Shown: piece after piece, positions 1 to 7,688 of the stretch | Layout of the letters: every line of letters begins with the position of its first letter | How positions within the stretch are numbered: position 1 is the stretch's first letter | Assembly: GCA_947505995.1 (NCBI GenBank) | Contig: CANNNB010000068.1 | Location: 1-10,671 of the forward strand | Direction: 5' to 3' | DNA from: Comamonadaceae bacterium | Lineage (GTDB): Bacteria; Pseudomonadota; Gammaproteobacteria; Burkholderiales; Burkholderiaceae | DNA: 10,671 nt | Notes under the pieces: model-generated | What the model was told of the DNA's origin: nothing | Database searches by the model: none | What the model saw: the letters and a program-made list of their open reading frames with translations, nothing else | Program-made: the position numbers and the translations under genes

Positions 1-240
1 GGCGAAACTTATCACTTCGAGTTGGTGGCCAACGAATCGGGTGCAGGCGTCAGCCGCATTTCGCTTGATTACAACGTGCCCATTGCCAACGCCATTTTGA
101 CCACCGAGAATTTAGAGCAAGCCATTGCACGTCAAACCGAAAAGGGCCGTGATGCCGCGCGGGTGGCTGTCGAAATGGCCATGCTCATGGAAGACCTGTC
201 TGTGAACGAAGACGAATTGGACGATGAGGAATTGGCATGA
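1..240 (+). CDS. ribH: 6,7-dimethyl-8-ribityllumazine synthase, C-terminal part
   Basis: This is the 3' end of the lumazine synthase gene, open from base 1 in frame 1; the start lies outside the window. The enzyme condenses 5-amino-6-ribitylaminouracil with dihydroxybutanone phosphate in the penultimate step of riboflavin synthesis, in the cytoplasm. The fragment of 79 residues begins GETYHFE, where the His (residue 5 of the fragment) matches the catalytic His of the family (His88 in Bacillus subtilis). It continues with the family signature [13 protein letters not shown] and a closing helix with [13 protein letters not shown]. An acidic tail ([10 protein letters not shown]) follows. The TGA stop overlaps the ATG of nusB by four bases, which suggests translational coupling. 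The ribH-nusB pairing is common in proteobacteria. The identification is firm; only the length is unknown. Confidence 0.95.
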   Translation, partial: GETYHFELVANESGAGVSRISLDYNVPIANAILTTENLEQAIARQTEKGRDAARVAVEMAMLMEDLSVNEDELDDEELA

Positions 241-746
241 GCGAGTTGCCGGAAAAAAGCAGCAAGCCCGCAGGTCGCAAACCTGGTAAATCTGCCAGCA
301 AGTCTGCCCGCAGTCGCGCTCGTGAATTTGCGCTACAAGCCTTGTACCAAGTTTTGGTTGGCAAAAACGAAGCAGCAGACATTGATCTATTCACTCGCGA
401 TTTGTCTGGTTTTCACAAAGCAGACTCAGCGCATTACGACGCTCTTTTGTATGGCTGCTCTGAACAATCTGCTGAATTAGATCAACTCATTTTGCCTTTG
501 CTAGATCGCAGCATGGCTGAGATTTCTCCGGTCGAACGTGCCGTCATGTGGATAGGTGTTTTTGAAATGAAACATTGCCTCGATGTACCTTGGCGTGTGA
601 GCTTAAATGAATGCATTGAATTGGCAAAAGAATTTGGTGGCACCGATGGTCATAAATATGTGAACGCTGTTTTGGAAGGCCTCGCGCCTCAACTGCGAGC
701 GCATGAAGTTCAAGCCGACCGCGAGGCAGGTCGCGCCCGCTCATGA
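237..746 (+). CDS. nusB: Transcription antitermination factor NusB
   Basis: This encodes a 169-residue NusB, which with NusE (ribosomal protein S10) binds boxA RNA and promotes antitermination on rRNA operons. The all-helical domain runs from about residue 27 ([13 protein letters not shown]) to about 155. Recognisable blocks are [29 protein letters not shown] and [12 protein letters not shown]. Compared with the 139-residue E. coli protein it has about 25 extra N-terminal residues rich in Lys, Arg and Ser, plus a short charged C-terminal tail. The start is supported by GAGGA at 226-230, six bases before the ATG, and by the ATGA overlap with ribH. The stop overlaps the ybgC start in the same way. 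Confidence 0.95.
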   Translation: MSELPEKSSKPAGRKPGKSASKSARSRAREFALQALYQVLVGKNEAADIDLFTRDLSGFHKADSAHYDALLYGCSEQSAELDQLILPLLDRSMAEISPVERAVMWIGVFEMKHCLDVPWRVSLNECIELAKEFGGTDGHKYVNAVLEGLAPQLRAHEVQADREAGRARS

Positions 747-1153
747 AGCCCGTTTACCAATTTCCCATCAGAATTTACTGGGAAGACACCGATGCTGGTG
801 GCATTGTTTTCTACGCCAACTATTTGAAGTTTTTTGAACGAGCTCGCACAGAATGGTTGAGATCGCTTGGCATTGAGCAGCATTCTTTGAAAGATGAGAG
901 CGGCGGCATGTTTGTGGTGAGTGAAACCCAAGTGAAATACTTCTCACCTGCCCGCTTAGATGATTTACTCGAAGTCTCGGCTCAAACTTCGGAAGCTGGC
1001 CGGGCAAGTTTAGTACTTAAGCAACAAGCATGGCTGAATGCCGATGGTGAGCGAAAATTGCTGGCTGAAGGCACGATCCGAATTGGCTGGGTAGACAGCC
1101 AAACCCTCAAACCCGGCCGTATTCCGGTCAAAATTTTGGAAGCACTTCAATGA
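743..1153 (+). CDS. ybgC: Tol-Pal associated acyl-CoA thioesterase YbgC
   Basis: This is a 136-residue hotdog-fold thioesterase of the 4-hydroxybenzoyl-CoA thioesterase family, the YbgC type found at the head of tol-pal operons. Family members hydrolyse short or long acyl-CoA in the cytoplasm; the physiological substrate is not settled. Residues 12-27 carry the signature [16 protein letters not shown], in which Asp17 corresponds to the catalytic Asp. It is followed by [14 protein letters not shown], also typical of the family. Length is normal. The start overlaps the nusB stop (ATGA) and the stop overlaps the tolQ start (ATGA), so it is an internal member of the operon. An AGG at 728-730 is a rather distant Shine-Dalgarno, and coupling probably helps translation. 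Confidence 0.93.
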   Translation: MKPVYQFPIRIYWEDTDAGGIVFYANYLKFFERARTEWLRSLGIEQHSLKDESGGMFVVSETQVKYFSPARLDDLLEVSAQTSEAGRASLVLKQQAWLNADGERKLLAEGTIRIGWVDSQTLKPGRIPVKILEALQ

Positions 1154-1881
1154 ACCAAGACATGTCCATCATTCAACTTGTGTTGCATGCCAGCTTTGTG
1201 GTGCAACTGGTCATGGTCATTTTGATGGCCATTTCTATATCTAGCTGGGCGGCTATTGTGGGCAAGCTCACCGCTATCAAACGCATTCAAACTTTGAATG
1301 AAGAGTTTGAGCAGCAGTTTTGGTCAGGCATCAGCTTGAATGATTTGTTTTCTGCAGCTGTTCAGAATTCAAAATTGGCCGGGCCGATGGAGCGTATTTT
1401 TGCAAGCGGCATGCGCGAGTATCAAAAACTTCGCGAACGCAGAATCTCTGATACGGGCACTCTTTTGGATGGTGCGCGTCGTGCCATGCGTGCCAGTTTT
1501 CAGCGCGAAATGGATGTGGCAGAGGCTCAGCTGTCCTTCTTAGCTTCTGTGGGCTCTGTGTCACCCTATGTGGGTTTGTTTGGCACTGTGTGGGGCATCA
1601 TGCATGCATTCACGGGCTTGGCCAGCATGCAACAAGTCACTTTGGCTACCGTGGCACCCGGCATTGCAGAGGCCTTGGTGGCCACCGCCATCGGCTTGTT
1701 TGCAGCCATTCCCGCCGTGGTGGCTTACAACCGTTTTGCGCGGGACATTGACCGAGTGGCTATCAAATTGGAAACATTCATTGAAGAGTTTTCCAACATC
1801 TTGCAAAGAAGCTTGGGGGGCTCGGCAGGCTCCGGTGGCGTCAACCCTGCCGGCTCTGGTCTTTCTGCTTCAGGTCATTGA
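1150..1881 (+). CDS. tolQ: Tol-Pal system inner-membrane motor protein TolQ
   Basis: This encodes a 243-residue TolQ of the MotA/TolQ/ExbB proton-channel family. With TolR it uses the proton motive force to energise TolA during outer-membrane constriction at division. Three membrane segments are visible: about residues 14-37 (VVQLVMVILMAISISSW region), about 132-157 (SVGSVSPYVGLFGTVWGIM, with the conserved Pro139 and GLFGTVWGI motif) and about 168-195 (APGIAEALVATAIGLFAAIPA). The large cytoplasmic loop between the first two fits the family. The last 22 residues are a Gly/Ser-rich tail, which may be a flexible end. The start overlaps the ybgC stop and has GGAAG at 1138-1142, seven bases upstream. 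tolR follows after 18 bases. Confidence 0.96.
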   Translation: MNQDMSIIQLVLHASFVVQLVMVILMAISISSWAAIVGKLTAIKRIQTLNEEFEQQFWSGISLNDLFSAAVQNSKLAGPMERIFASGMREYQKLRERRISDTGTLLDGARRAMRASFQREMDVAEAQLSFLASVGSVSPYVGLFGTVWGIMHAFTGLASMQQVTLATVAPGIAEALVATAIGLFAAIPAVVAYNRFARDIDRVAIKLETFIEEFSNILQRSLGGSAGSGGVNPAGSGLSASGH

Positions 1882-1899
1882 TTCTCAGGGAGCACACAC

Positions 1900-2319
1900 A
1901 TGCCAGCTGTTTCATCTCGCGGCCGCGGTCGTCGCACCATCAATGAAATCAACATGGTGCCCTTCATCGATGTGATGTTGGTGCTGCTCATCATTTTCAT
2001 GGTCACTGCACCCATGATCACACCCAGCATGGTTGACTTGCCCAGTGTGGGCAAAGCTGCCAAACAGCCCGATCAAGTGATTCAAATTGTGGTTCAGAAA
2101 GACGAAAGTCTTGAAATGGTGATCGACAACAAAACCTCAAAAATTAACTTTGACAGTTTGGCCAACTCAGTGCAATTGGCTCAAACTGGTCAAAAAAATT
2201 CTGCAGTCGTCATCAGTGCCGATCGACAAGTGAAATATGAAATGGTGGTCAAGGTCATGGATACCTTGCAGCGTTCAGGCATTCAACGGGTGGGTCTTTC
2301 AGTGCAGCTTGCACCCTGA
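1900..2319 (+). CDS. tolR: Tol-Pal system protein TolR
   Basis: This encodes a 139-residue TolR of the ExbD/TolR family. It has one transmembrane helix near the N terminus and a periplasmic domain that can contact peptidoglycan. The motif INMVPFIDVMLVLLIIFMV at residues 17-35 contains Asp24, equivalent to Asp23 of E. coli TolR, the residue needed for proton flow with TolQ. The short basic N terminus (RGRGRR) fits a cytoplasmic side. The periplasmic domain includes VVISADRQVKYEMVVKVMD, typical of the family. AGGGAG at 1887-1892 lies seven bases before the ATG, a good ribosome binding site. It is an operon member with tolQ upstream and tolA downstream. Confidence 0.96.
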   Translation: MPAVSSRGRGRRTINEINMVPFIDVMLVLLIIFMVTAPMITPSMVDLPSVGKAAKQPDQVIQIVVQKDESLEMVIDNKTSKINFDSLANSVQLAQTGQKNSAVVISADRQVKYEMVVKVMDTLQRSGIQRVGLSVQLAP

Positions 2320-2370
2320 TCTGATGCCCATGCGTGCTTAACTGAATCACATGACTTCAAATTTTCCTAA

Positions 2371-2391
2371 GGCCTCAAAGGCTATTTTTTT
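2371..2391 (+). terminator. Small hairpin plus T-run between tolR and tolA
   Basis: In the 78-base gap before tolA, GCCT (2372-2375) and AGGC (2379-2382) form a four-base stem, with a possible G-T pair outside it, over a CAA loop. A run of seven T follows at 2385-2391. This has the outline of an intrinsic terminator but the stem is short, so it is at best a leaky attenuator inside the operon. It could also be chance in an AT-rich gap. Confidence 0.25.
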
Positions 2392-2397
2392 CAATAC

Positions 2398-3351
2398 ATG
2401 AACGCCAGTACTCACATGGAATTTGCGCCACCACCGACAGGTGGATGGGGTCGTTCTATGTCGTTTGCATTGTTCATGCACTTTCTCTTATTGATTGCAC
2501 TCACCTTGGGCGTTCAGTGGAAAACCCAGCCAAACACATTGTCAGCCTCAGCCGAGTTATGGTCTGCCGTGCCTCTTGAGGCTGCACCTGCAGCCAATGA
2601 GCCTGAGCCGACACCGCCTCAACCAGTGACGCCCCCCGAACCCGTGAAGGCGTTTGAGCCTAAGCCCGAGCCCAAACCAGAGCCCAAGCCCACACCCCCT
2701 GCACCTCCCAAAGTCAACGTCGCGGCTGAGCGAGAAGCTGCCGACATTGCACTGAAAAAGGAAAAAGAGAAGAAAAAACTCGAAGAGAAAAAAGAAGCGG
2801 AATTAGAAAAGAAAAAGAAACTTGAAAAAGAAAAGCTTGAGAAAGAAAAATTAGTCAAAGAGAAAGAGAAAGAAAAAGCCAAGGAACTTGAGAAGAAGAA
2901 AAAAGAAGAGGCCTTGAAGAAGGAAGTCGCTGCAACCAAGGCCAAAGAAGATGCCAAGAAAGCCGCAGCTGAAGAAAAACGTGCCGATGCGCTTCGCAAT
3001 GAAAACTTAAAACGCATGCAAGGTATGGCCGGTGCTTCGGGCGATGAAAACTCCAAAGGCACGGCATTGAAATCGTCTGGGCCATCTCCCAGCTATGCGG
3101 GTCGCATCCGCGCTCGCATCAAGCCCAACATCACTTTCACAGAAGATGTAGCGGGCAACCCCAAGGCCGAAGTGGAAGTTCGCACATCGCCAGACGGCAG
3201 TATCATCAGCCGCAAGCTGCTGTCTAGCAGTGGCAACAAATCTTGGGATGATGCCGTCCTCAAAGCCATCGACAAAACTGCCACCCTCCCCCGAGACGAA
3301 GACGGCAGAGTCCCACCCGTTCTAGAAATTAGCTTCCGCCCCAAAGATTAA
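2398..3351 (+). CDS. tolA: Cell envelope protein TolA
   Basis: This encodes a 317-residue TolA, the rod that spans the periplasm from the TolQR motor to outer-membrane partners. The N terminus carries MEFAPPPTGGWGRS, then one membrane helix at about residues 21-40 (SFALFMHFLLLIALTLGV). A Pro-rich stretch follows (about 64-103, with EPKP repeats), then a long Lys/Glu helical domain (about 108-203), then the globular C-terminal TonB/TolA-like domain from about residue 230 (YAGRIRARIKPNITF) to the end. An in-frame stop at 2368-2370 rules out a longer form. No clear Shine-Dalgarno precedes 2398. ATG at 2416 (Met7) is an alternative start that keeps the conserved EFAPPP block. The TAA stop lies partly in the palindrome that follows. 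tolB and pal, the usual next genes, are not here. Confidence 0.93.
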   Translation: MNASTHMEFAPPPTGGWGRSMSFALFMHFLLLIALTLGVQWKTQPNTLSASAELWSAVPLEAAPAANEPEPTPPQPVTPPEPVKAFEPKPEPKPEPKPTPPAPPKVNVAAEREAADIALKKEKEKKKLEEKKEAELEKKKKLEKEKLEKEKLVKEKEKEKAKELEKKKKEEALKKEVAATKAKEDAKKAAAEEKRADALRNENLKRMQGMAGASGDENSKGTALKSSGPSPSYAGRIRARIKPNITFTEDVAGNPKAEVEVRTSPDGSIISRKLLSSSGNKSWDDAVLKAIDKTATLPRDEDGRVPPVLEISFRPKD

Positions 3352-3405
3352 TTTAATTGGGGTCAGAGCAACATTAATTAATGTTGCTCTGACCCCAATT
3401 AAATT
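3350..3405. repeat. 56-base perfect palindrome at the tolA/dnaE junction
   Basis: The arms 3350-3377 and 3378-3405 are exact reverse complements over 28 bases each, with the centre in ACATTAA/TTAATGT and the core GGGGTCAGAGCAAC. The element starts inside the tolA stop codon and runs through the dnaE stop codon (3399-3401) and its last sense codon. RNA from either strand would fold into a long hairpin, so it can serve as a bidirectional terminator, although no long T-run follows. The GGGGTCAGAG core and TTAATT edges resemble dispersed palindromic REP-like elements of proteobacteria as I remember them. That family assignment is unverified. Confidence 0.9.
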
Positions 3406-6400
3406 TCGTAAACGATTTCGGCTTTGCCTTGATCGGCTTGGGCAATCCAACTCGACAACGCCGCATCGCTTGGAAAAAATTTGGCTTGCTCGCCGAGTAG
3501 CAGCTCAGCAGCCGCAGCTACTTTGTCGCCCCTGCGCTCCAACTTCAAACGCACCGGCAATCCCCTTAGCAACTCGCCCTGCTCTGTGATTTCGCGTTGG
3601 GGTGGAAAGTCTTTGACCAAACGTGCCACTTCGGGTGCGCGGCCATTCACGGACACGCGCAAGAACTTCCCAAAGCGGCAACGCGCTGAGGGCAAATCCC
3701 ACACCTGCTGAATCGACAAACGATAACCGCCTGAGAAACGATCGGCTTGCATCTTGGCCATCACAATGACAAGCTCATCTTCTTTGAGCAAATGGCGGTT
3801 GGCATTGATCATGGCCTCGTCGGCTGTGGCTTCCATGACGGCACTCTTGTCGTCCAACTTAAAGATGGCCAGCTTGCCGCGGTGGCCATTAATGATGCGC
3901 AAGTCGCTCACAATGCCAGCCAACAATTGAGGCTCACGGCTGTCAATCAGATCGTCAATTTTGCGTTTGGCAAACAGACGAACTTCTCGCTCCACCGCGT
4001 CAAATAAATGTCCTGACAAGTAGAAACCAACCGCAGTTTTTTCGTTGGTGAGCTGCTCTTTTACACCCCAAGGCAACATATCCACCAAATCGGGCTCTTG
4101 CGTACTTGAACCATGCGCATCATCGCCCATCATGTCAAACAAGCCGCCCTGATTGGCATTGGCGGCAGTAGCCGTTGAAAAATCAAATGCACGATCAACG
4201 GAAGCTGCCAATGAAGCGCGGTTGCGTTGCAAGGAATCAAATGCACCAGCCTTGACCAAGGCCTCCACCGAACGCTTGTTGAGCCGGCTGCGATCAACGC
4301 GTACGCAGAAGTCAAACAAGCTGGTGAACGGACCACCCTCCTCGCGCGCTTTCACAATGGCATCGATGGCTTGTTGGCCTGTACCTTTGATAGCGCCTAA
4401 ACCGTAGCGAATGACTTTGTCAGATACAGGCTCAAAGCGGTGCGTACCTCGATTGATATCAGGTGGATCAAAGCTCATGCCAAACTTCAATGCATCCTCA
4501 AACAAGACCTTGAGTTTGTCGGTGTCGTCCATTTCAATGGTCATGTTGGCGCAGAAAAACTCGGCAGCGAAATGGACCTTCAACCATCCGGTGTGATACG
4601 CCAACAAAGAATAAGCCGCAGCATGTGATTTGTTGAATCCATAACCTGCGAATCTTTCCATCAGGTCAAAAACCTCATCGGCTTTGACCTCCGTTAAACC
4701 ATTGACAACGGCTCCCTTGCGAAAAATTTCTCGATGTTCAGCCATCTCTTCGGGTTTTTTCTTACCCATGGCCCTTCGCAGCAAGTCGGCACCGCCTAAA
4801 CTGTATCCCCCCAAAACCTGAGCTGTTTGCATAACCTGCTCTTGATAAACCATGATGCCGTAGGTTTCAGAAAGTACCTTTTCTACCAATGGATGGGGAT
4901 ATTCAATCACCTCACGTCCGTGCTTACGCGCTACAAAGCTAGGAATCAAATCCATGGGGCCGGGACGGTACAGCGCGTTAAGGGCAATCAAATCTTCCAA
5001 GCGAGATGGCCGAGCATCTTTGAGCATGCCTTGCATGCCGCGACTTTCAAACTGGAACACCGACTCGGTGCGGCCATCAGCAAACAGCTTGTAGGTCGCT
5101 GCATCGTCAAGGGGAATGTTCTCAAACGCAAAATTCTCTTGGCCTTTGTGGCGCGTGACAATCATGTTGCGTGCCAACTCCAAAATGGTCAAGGTGGCCA
5201 AGCCCAAGAAGTCAAACTTCACCAAACCAATGGCTTCCACATCGTCTTTGTCGTACTGACTCACAGCCGAAGTGCTGCCAGGCTGTTGGTACAAGGGGCA
5301 AAAGTCTGTGAGCTTGCCAGGTGCAATGAGCACACCACCTGCGTGCATGCCGACGTTACGGGTCATGCCTTCTAGTTTTTGGGCCAGCGCCAACAAGGTT
5401 TTAACTTCGTCTTCTTTTTCTAAGCGTTCGGCCAAAATAGGCTCGGCCTTGATGGCTCCATCGATGGTAATGTGCTGGCCTGGCTTGTTGGGAATAAGCT
5501 TGCTGATGCCATCGCAAAACATGTAACTCATGTCGAGCACTCGGCCCACGTCACGAATAGCCGCACGCGCAGCCATGGTGCCGAAGGTGACAATTTGACT
5601 GACGGCATCGCGGCCGTATTTGTCTTTGACATAGTCAATGACGCGGTCGCGATTGGCCTGGCAAAAGTCAATGTCAAAGTCGGGCATGGAGACCCGCTCT
5701 GGGTTCAAGAAACGCTCAAACAGCAAGTTGTATTGAAGCGGATCAAGGTCGGTAATTTTCAAAGAATAGGCCACCAGAGAACCGGCACCAGAGCCTCGGC
5801 CTGGGCCGACTGGGCAGCCATTCTTTTTAGCCCAGTTGATGAAGTCGCCCACAATCAAAAAGTAACCAGGGAATCCCATGTTCAAGATGGTGTTGATCTC
5901 AAATTCCAAACGCTCGGCATAACGTGGGCGCTCGGCCTGGCGTTTGACAGCGTCGGGGTACAAATGCACCAAGCGCTCTTCCAAGCCTTCAACCGACAAC
6001 AATCGAAAATAATCTTCGATGAGCATGGGCTTGCCATCGGTAAGGGGCGTGGGGTAATTGGGCAATTGGGGCTTGCCCAAAACCAAAGTCAAGTTGCATC
6101 GTTTGGCAATTTCAAGGGAGTTGGCCACGGCACTGGGCACATCGACAAACATGTCTTGCATTTCAGCAGATGACTTGAAGTACTGATTCCGCGTGAACTT
6201 GCGAACACGGCGCTGATTGCCCAATATTTCGCCTTCAGAAATACACACCCGCGCTTCGTGCGATTCGTAATCGTCTTCTGTCAAAAACTGAACAGGGTGC
6301 GTGGCCACCACAGGCAAGCTCAAACGCGAAGCCAACTTGACGGTGGCTACCACGTGCGCATTGTCTTCAGGCCGCCCTGCTCGCTGCAGTTCCAAATAAA

Positions 6401-6887
6401 AACGATGCGTGAAGATAGAAGCCAACTGCAATGCAATTTCTGCGGCCCGAGAGGCATCACCTTGCACCAAGGCTTGACCCACAGGGCCAGCTTGCGCGCC
6501 AGACAACAAAATGAGACCTTCTGACAACTCTTCAAGCCAAGACAGTTTGACAACCGCATTGGTCTTCACCATGTTTTGCGTCCAAGCACGCGCCAGTAAC
6601 TCCGACAGGTTCAAATAGCCCTGAGAACTTTGAACCAACACCATGACACGCGACAAAACCAGCGGATCGGCACCCAAACCTTCTAAGAAAATTTCAGCAC
6701 CCAAGATGGGCTGAACGCCTTTGGCACGTGCAGCCTTGTAGAACTTGATGGCGCCAAATAAATTGCTCAGGTCAGTGATGGCCAAAGCGGGCTGTTGGTC
6801 GTCTGCCGCAGCCTGCACCACATCGTCAATGCGGCAGGTGGAATCGACGATAGAAAACTCGGAGTGGAGACGCAAATGAACAAACAT
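3399..6887 (-). CDS. dnaE: DNA polymerase III subunit alpha
   Basis: This encodes the 1162-residue catalytic subunit of the replicative DNA polymerase, close to the 1160 residues of E. coli DnaE. The N-terminal PHP domain begins HLRLHSEFSIVD. As in E. coli, an Arg (residue 6) replaces one metal-binding His of the HxH motif, so proofreading presumably depends on a separate epsilon subunit. The polymerase core has GPGRGSGAGS, PDFDIDF with Asp403 and Asp405 (E. coli Asp401 and Asp403), and VKFDFLGLATL with Asp559 (E. coli Asp555). A helix-hairpin-helix region (SRLNKRSVEALVKAGAFD) follows, then an internal clamp-binding motif QGGLFDM starting at Gln913, an OB fold (about 990-1075) and the tau-binding C-terminal region. 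The ATG has only GGGA two bases upstream, so the message may be leaderless. It is convergent with tolA and divergent from trhO. Confidence 0.97.
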   Translation of the reverse strand: MFVHLRLHSEFSIVDSTCRIDDVVQAAADDQQPALAITDLSNLFGAIKFYKAARAKGVQPILGAEIFLEGLGADPLVLSRVMVLVQSSQGYLNLSELLARAWTQNMVKTNAVVKLSWLEELSEGLILLSGAQAGPVGQALVQGDASRAAEIALQLASIFTHRFYLELQRAGRPEDNAHVVATVKLASRLSLPVVATHPVQFLTEDDYESHEARVCISEGEILGNQRRVRKFTRNQYFKSSAEMQDMFVDVPSAVANSLEIAKRCNLTLVLGKPQLPNYPTPLTDGKPMLIEDYFRLLSVEGLEERLVHLYPDAVKRQAERPRYAERLEFEINTILNMGFPGYFLIVGDFINWAKKNGCPVGPGRGSGAGSLVAYSLKITDLDPLQYNLLFERFLNPERVSMPDFDIDFCQANRDRVIDYVKDKYGRDAVSQIVTFGTMAARAAIRDVGRVLDMSYMFCDGISKLIPNKPGQHITIDGAIKAEPILAERLEKEDEVKTLLALAQKLEGMTRNVGMHAGGVLIAPGKLTDFCPLYQQPGSTSAVSQYDKDDVEAIGLVKFDFLGLATLTILELARNMIVTRHKGQENFAFENIPLDDAATYKLFADGRTESVFQFESRGMQGMLKDARPSRLEDLIALNALYRPGPMDLIPSFVARKHGREVIEYPHPLVEKVLSETYGIMVYQEQVMQTAQVLGGYSLGGADLLRRAMGKKKPEEMAEHREIFRKGAVVNGLTEVKADEVFDLMERFAGYGFNKSHAAAYSLLAYHTGWLKVHFAAEFFCANMTIEMDDTDKLKVLFEDALKFGMSFDPPDINRGTHRFEPVSDKVIRYGLGAIKGTGQQAIDAIVKAREEGGPFTSLFDFCVRVDRSRLNKRSVEALVKAGAFDSLQRNRASLAASVDRAFDFSTATAANANQGGLFDMMGDDAHGSSTQEPDLVDMLPWGVKEQLTNEKTAVGFYLSGHLFDAVEREVRLFAKRKIDDLIDSREPQLLAGIVSDLRIINGHRGKLAIFKLDDKSAVMEATADEAMINANRHLLKEDELVIVMAKMQADRFSGGYRLSIQQVWDLPSARCRFGKFLRVSVNGRAPEVARLVKDFPPQREITEQGELLRGLPVRLKLERRGDKVAAAAELLLGEQAKFFPSDAALSSWIAQADQGKAEIVYEI

Positions 6888-6893
6888 GGTCCC

Positions 6894-6926
6894 ATTGTAG
6901 AAGCTGCATTGGATCTTTTCTACAAT
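6894..6926. promoter_or_regulatory. Inverted repeat with divergent -10-like boxes (dnaE/trhO)
   Basis: ATTGTAGAA (6894-6902) and TTCTACAAT (6918-6926) form a perfect 9-base inverted repeat with a 15-base spacer. Its outer ends give TACAAT on the + strand at 6921-6926 and TACAAT on the - strand at 6899-6894; each differs from the TATAAT consensus by one base. Start points about seven bases downstream would fall at or near the GTG of trhO (6933) and the ATG of dnaE (6887). No good -35 box is visible for either. Alternatively the repeat may be an operator or an RNA hairpin. Confidence 0.4.
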
Positions 6927-6932
6927 AGAGGG

Positions 6933-7688
6933 GTGAACAAAATTCTGAATATTTCTAGCTATAAGTTCGTTCCTCTGCCGGACGCGGCAGAACTGCGCCC
7001 CTTGCTTCTAGAGAGTTGCTTAAAGCACTCTCTGAAAGGCACGATTTTGCTGGCCTCAGAAGGAATTAATTTATTTTTGGCAGGTCCTGCCGAGGCTGTA
7101 AGAGGTTTTCTTTCTGAACTCCTCACAGATCCTAGGTTTTCAGACATCAAGCCCAAAGAAAGTTGGTCAGAAGAGCCACCTTTCAAAAAAATGTTGGTCA
7201 AGGTGAAGGGAGAAATCATACGCATGAACCACCCCACCATTCAACCTGCCGAGGGCCGCGCCCCCGCAGTGACCCCCGCCACGGCCAAACGCTGGCTAGA
7301 TCAGGGTTTTGACGACAACGGCAGGCCGGTGGTCATTTTGGACACTCGCAACGACTACGAAGTGGACGAAGGCACATTCAAGGGTGCAATTGATTGGCGT
7401 CTAAGCAAGTTCACCGAATTTCCCGATGCCCTCATGGCCCACAAAGAAGAACTGCAAGACAAAACCATCATCAGCTTTTGCACAGGCGGCATTCGTTGTG
7501 AAAAAGCAGCCATCTTCATGCAGCAAAACGGCTTGCCGCACACCTATCAATTAGAGGGTGGCATTTTGAAATACTTTGAAGAGACCGACGGTTCGCACTA
7601 TGACGGCGGTTGTTTTGTGTTTGATGCGCGCCGCGCTGTAGACATCGAATTAGAAATCTTGAAGCCGAAAAGCACGGAAGCCTATTGA
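6933..7688 (+). CDS. trhO: tRNA uridine(34) hydroxylase, rhodanese family (TrhO/YceA)
   Basis: From the GTG at 6933 this gives 251 residues. TrhO uses oxygen to hydroxylate U34 of certain tRNAs, a step towards 5-carboxymethoxyuridine. The N-terminal part (ILNISSYKFVPLPD, then GTILLASEGINLFLAG) is the acylphosphatase-like domain of the family. The rhodanese domain runs from about residue 125 (VVILDTRNDYEVDEGTFKGA) and holds the loop FCTGGIRCEKA, with the active Cys183 and a second Cys189. The 350-residue E. coli protein has a Cys-rich C-terminal extension; this one stops soon after CFVFDARRAVDIELEI and lacks it. The frame is open upstream. ATG at 6876 has a better Shine-Dalgarno (GGAG at 6866-6869) but would add 19 residues not typical of the family and overlap dnaE. 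I prefer the GTG, with moderate certainty about the start. Confidence 0.88.
   Translation: MNKILNISSYKFVPLPDAAELRPLLLESCLKHSLKGTILLASEGINLFLAGPAEAVRGFLSELLTDPRFSDIKPKESWSEEPPFKKMLVKVKGEIIRMNHPTIQPAEGRAPAVTPATAKRWLDQGFDDNGRPVVILDTRNDYEVDEGTFKGAIDWRLSKFTEFPDALMAHKEELQDKTIISFCTGGIRCEKAAIFMQQNGLPHTYQLEGGILKYFEETDGSHYDGGCFVFDARRAVDIELEILKPKSTEAY

Noticed and set aside
1568..1975. 135-codon + strand open frame across the tolQ/tolR junction
   Set aside because: It is an out-of-frame reading of two well-supported genes, rich in Trp and Cys as shadows often are.
2619..3062. 147-codon open frame on the - strand, Ser/Phe-rich
   Set aside because: It is the complement of the tolA Lys/Glu repeats (GAA/AAG read as TTC/CTT); it has low complexity and no independent support.
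4827..6173. Long + strand open frames (182 and 233 codons) inside dnaE
   Set aside because: They lie antisense to a complete, well-conserved dnaE and resemble no protein family.
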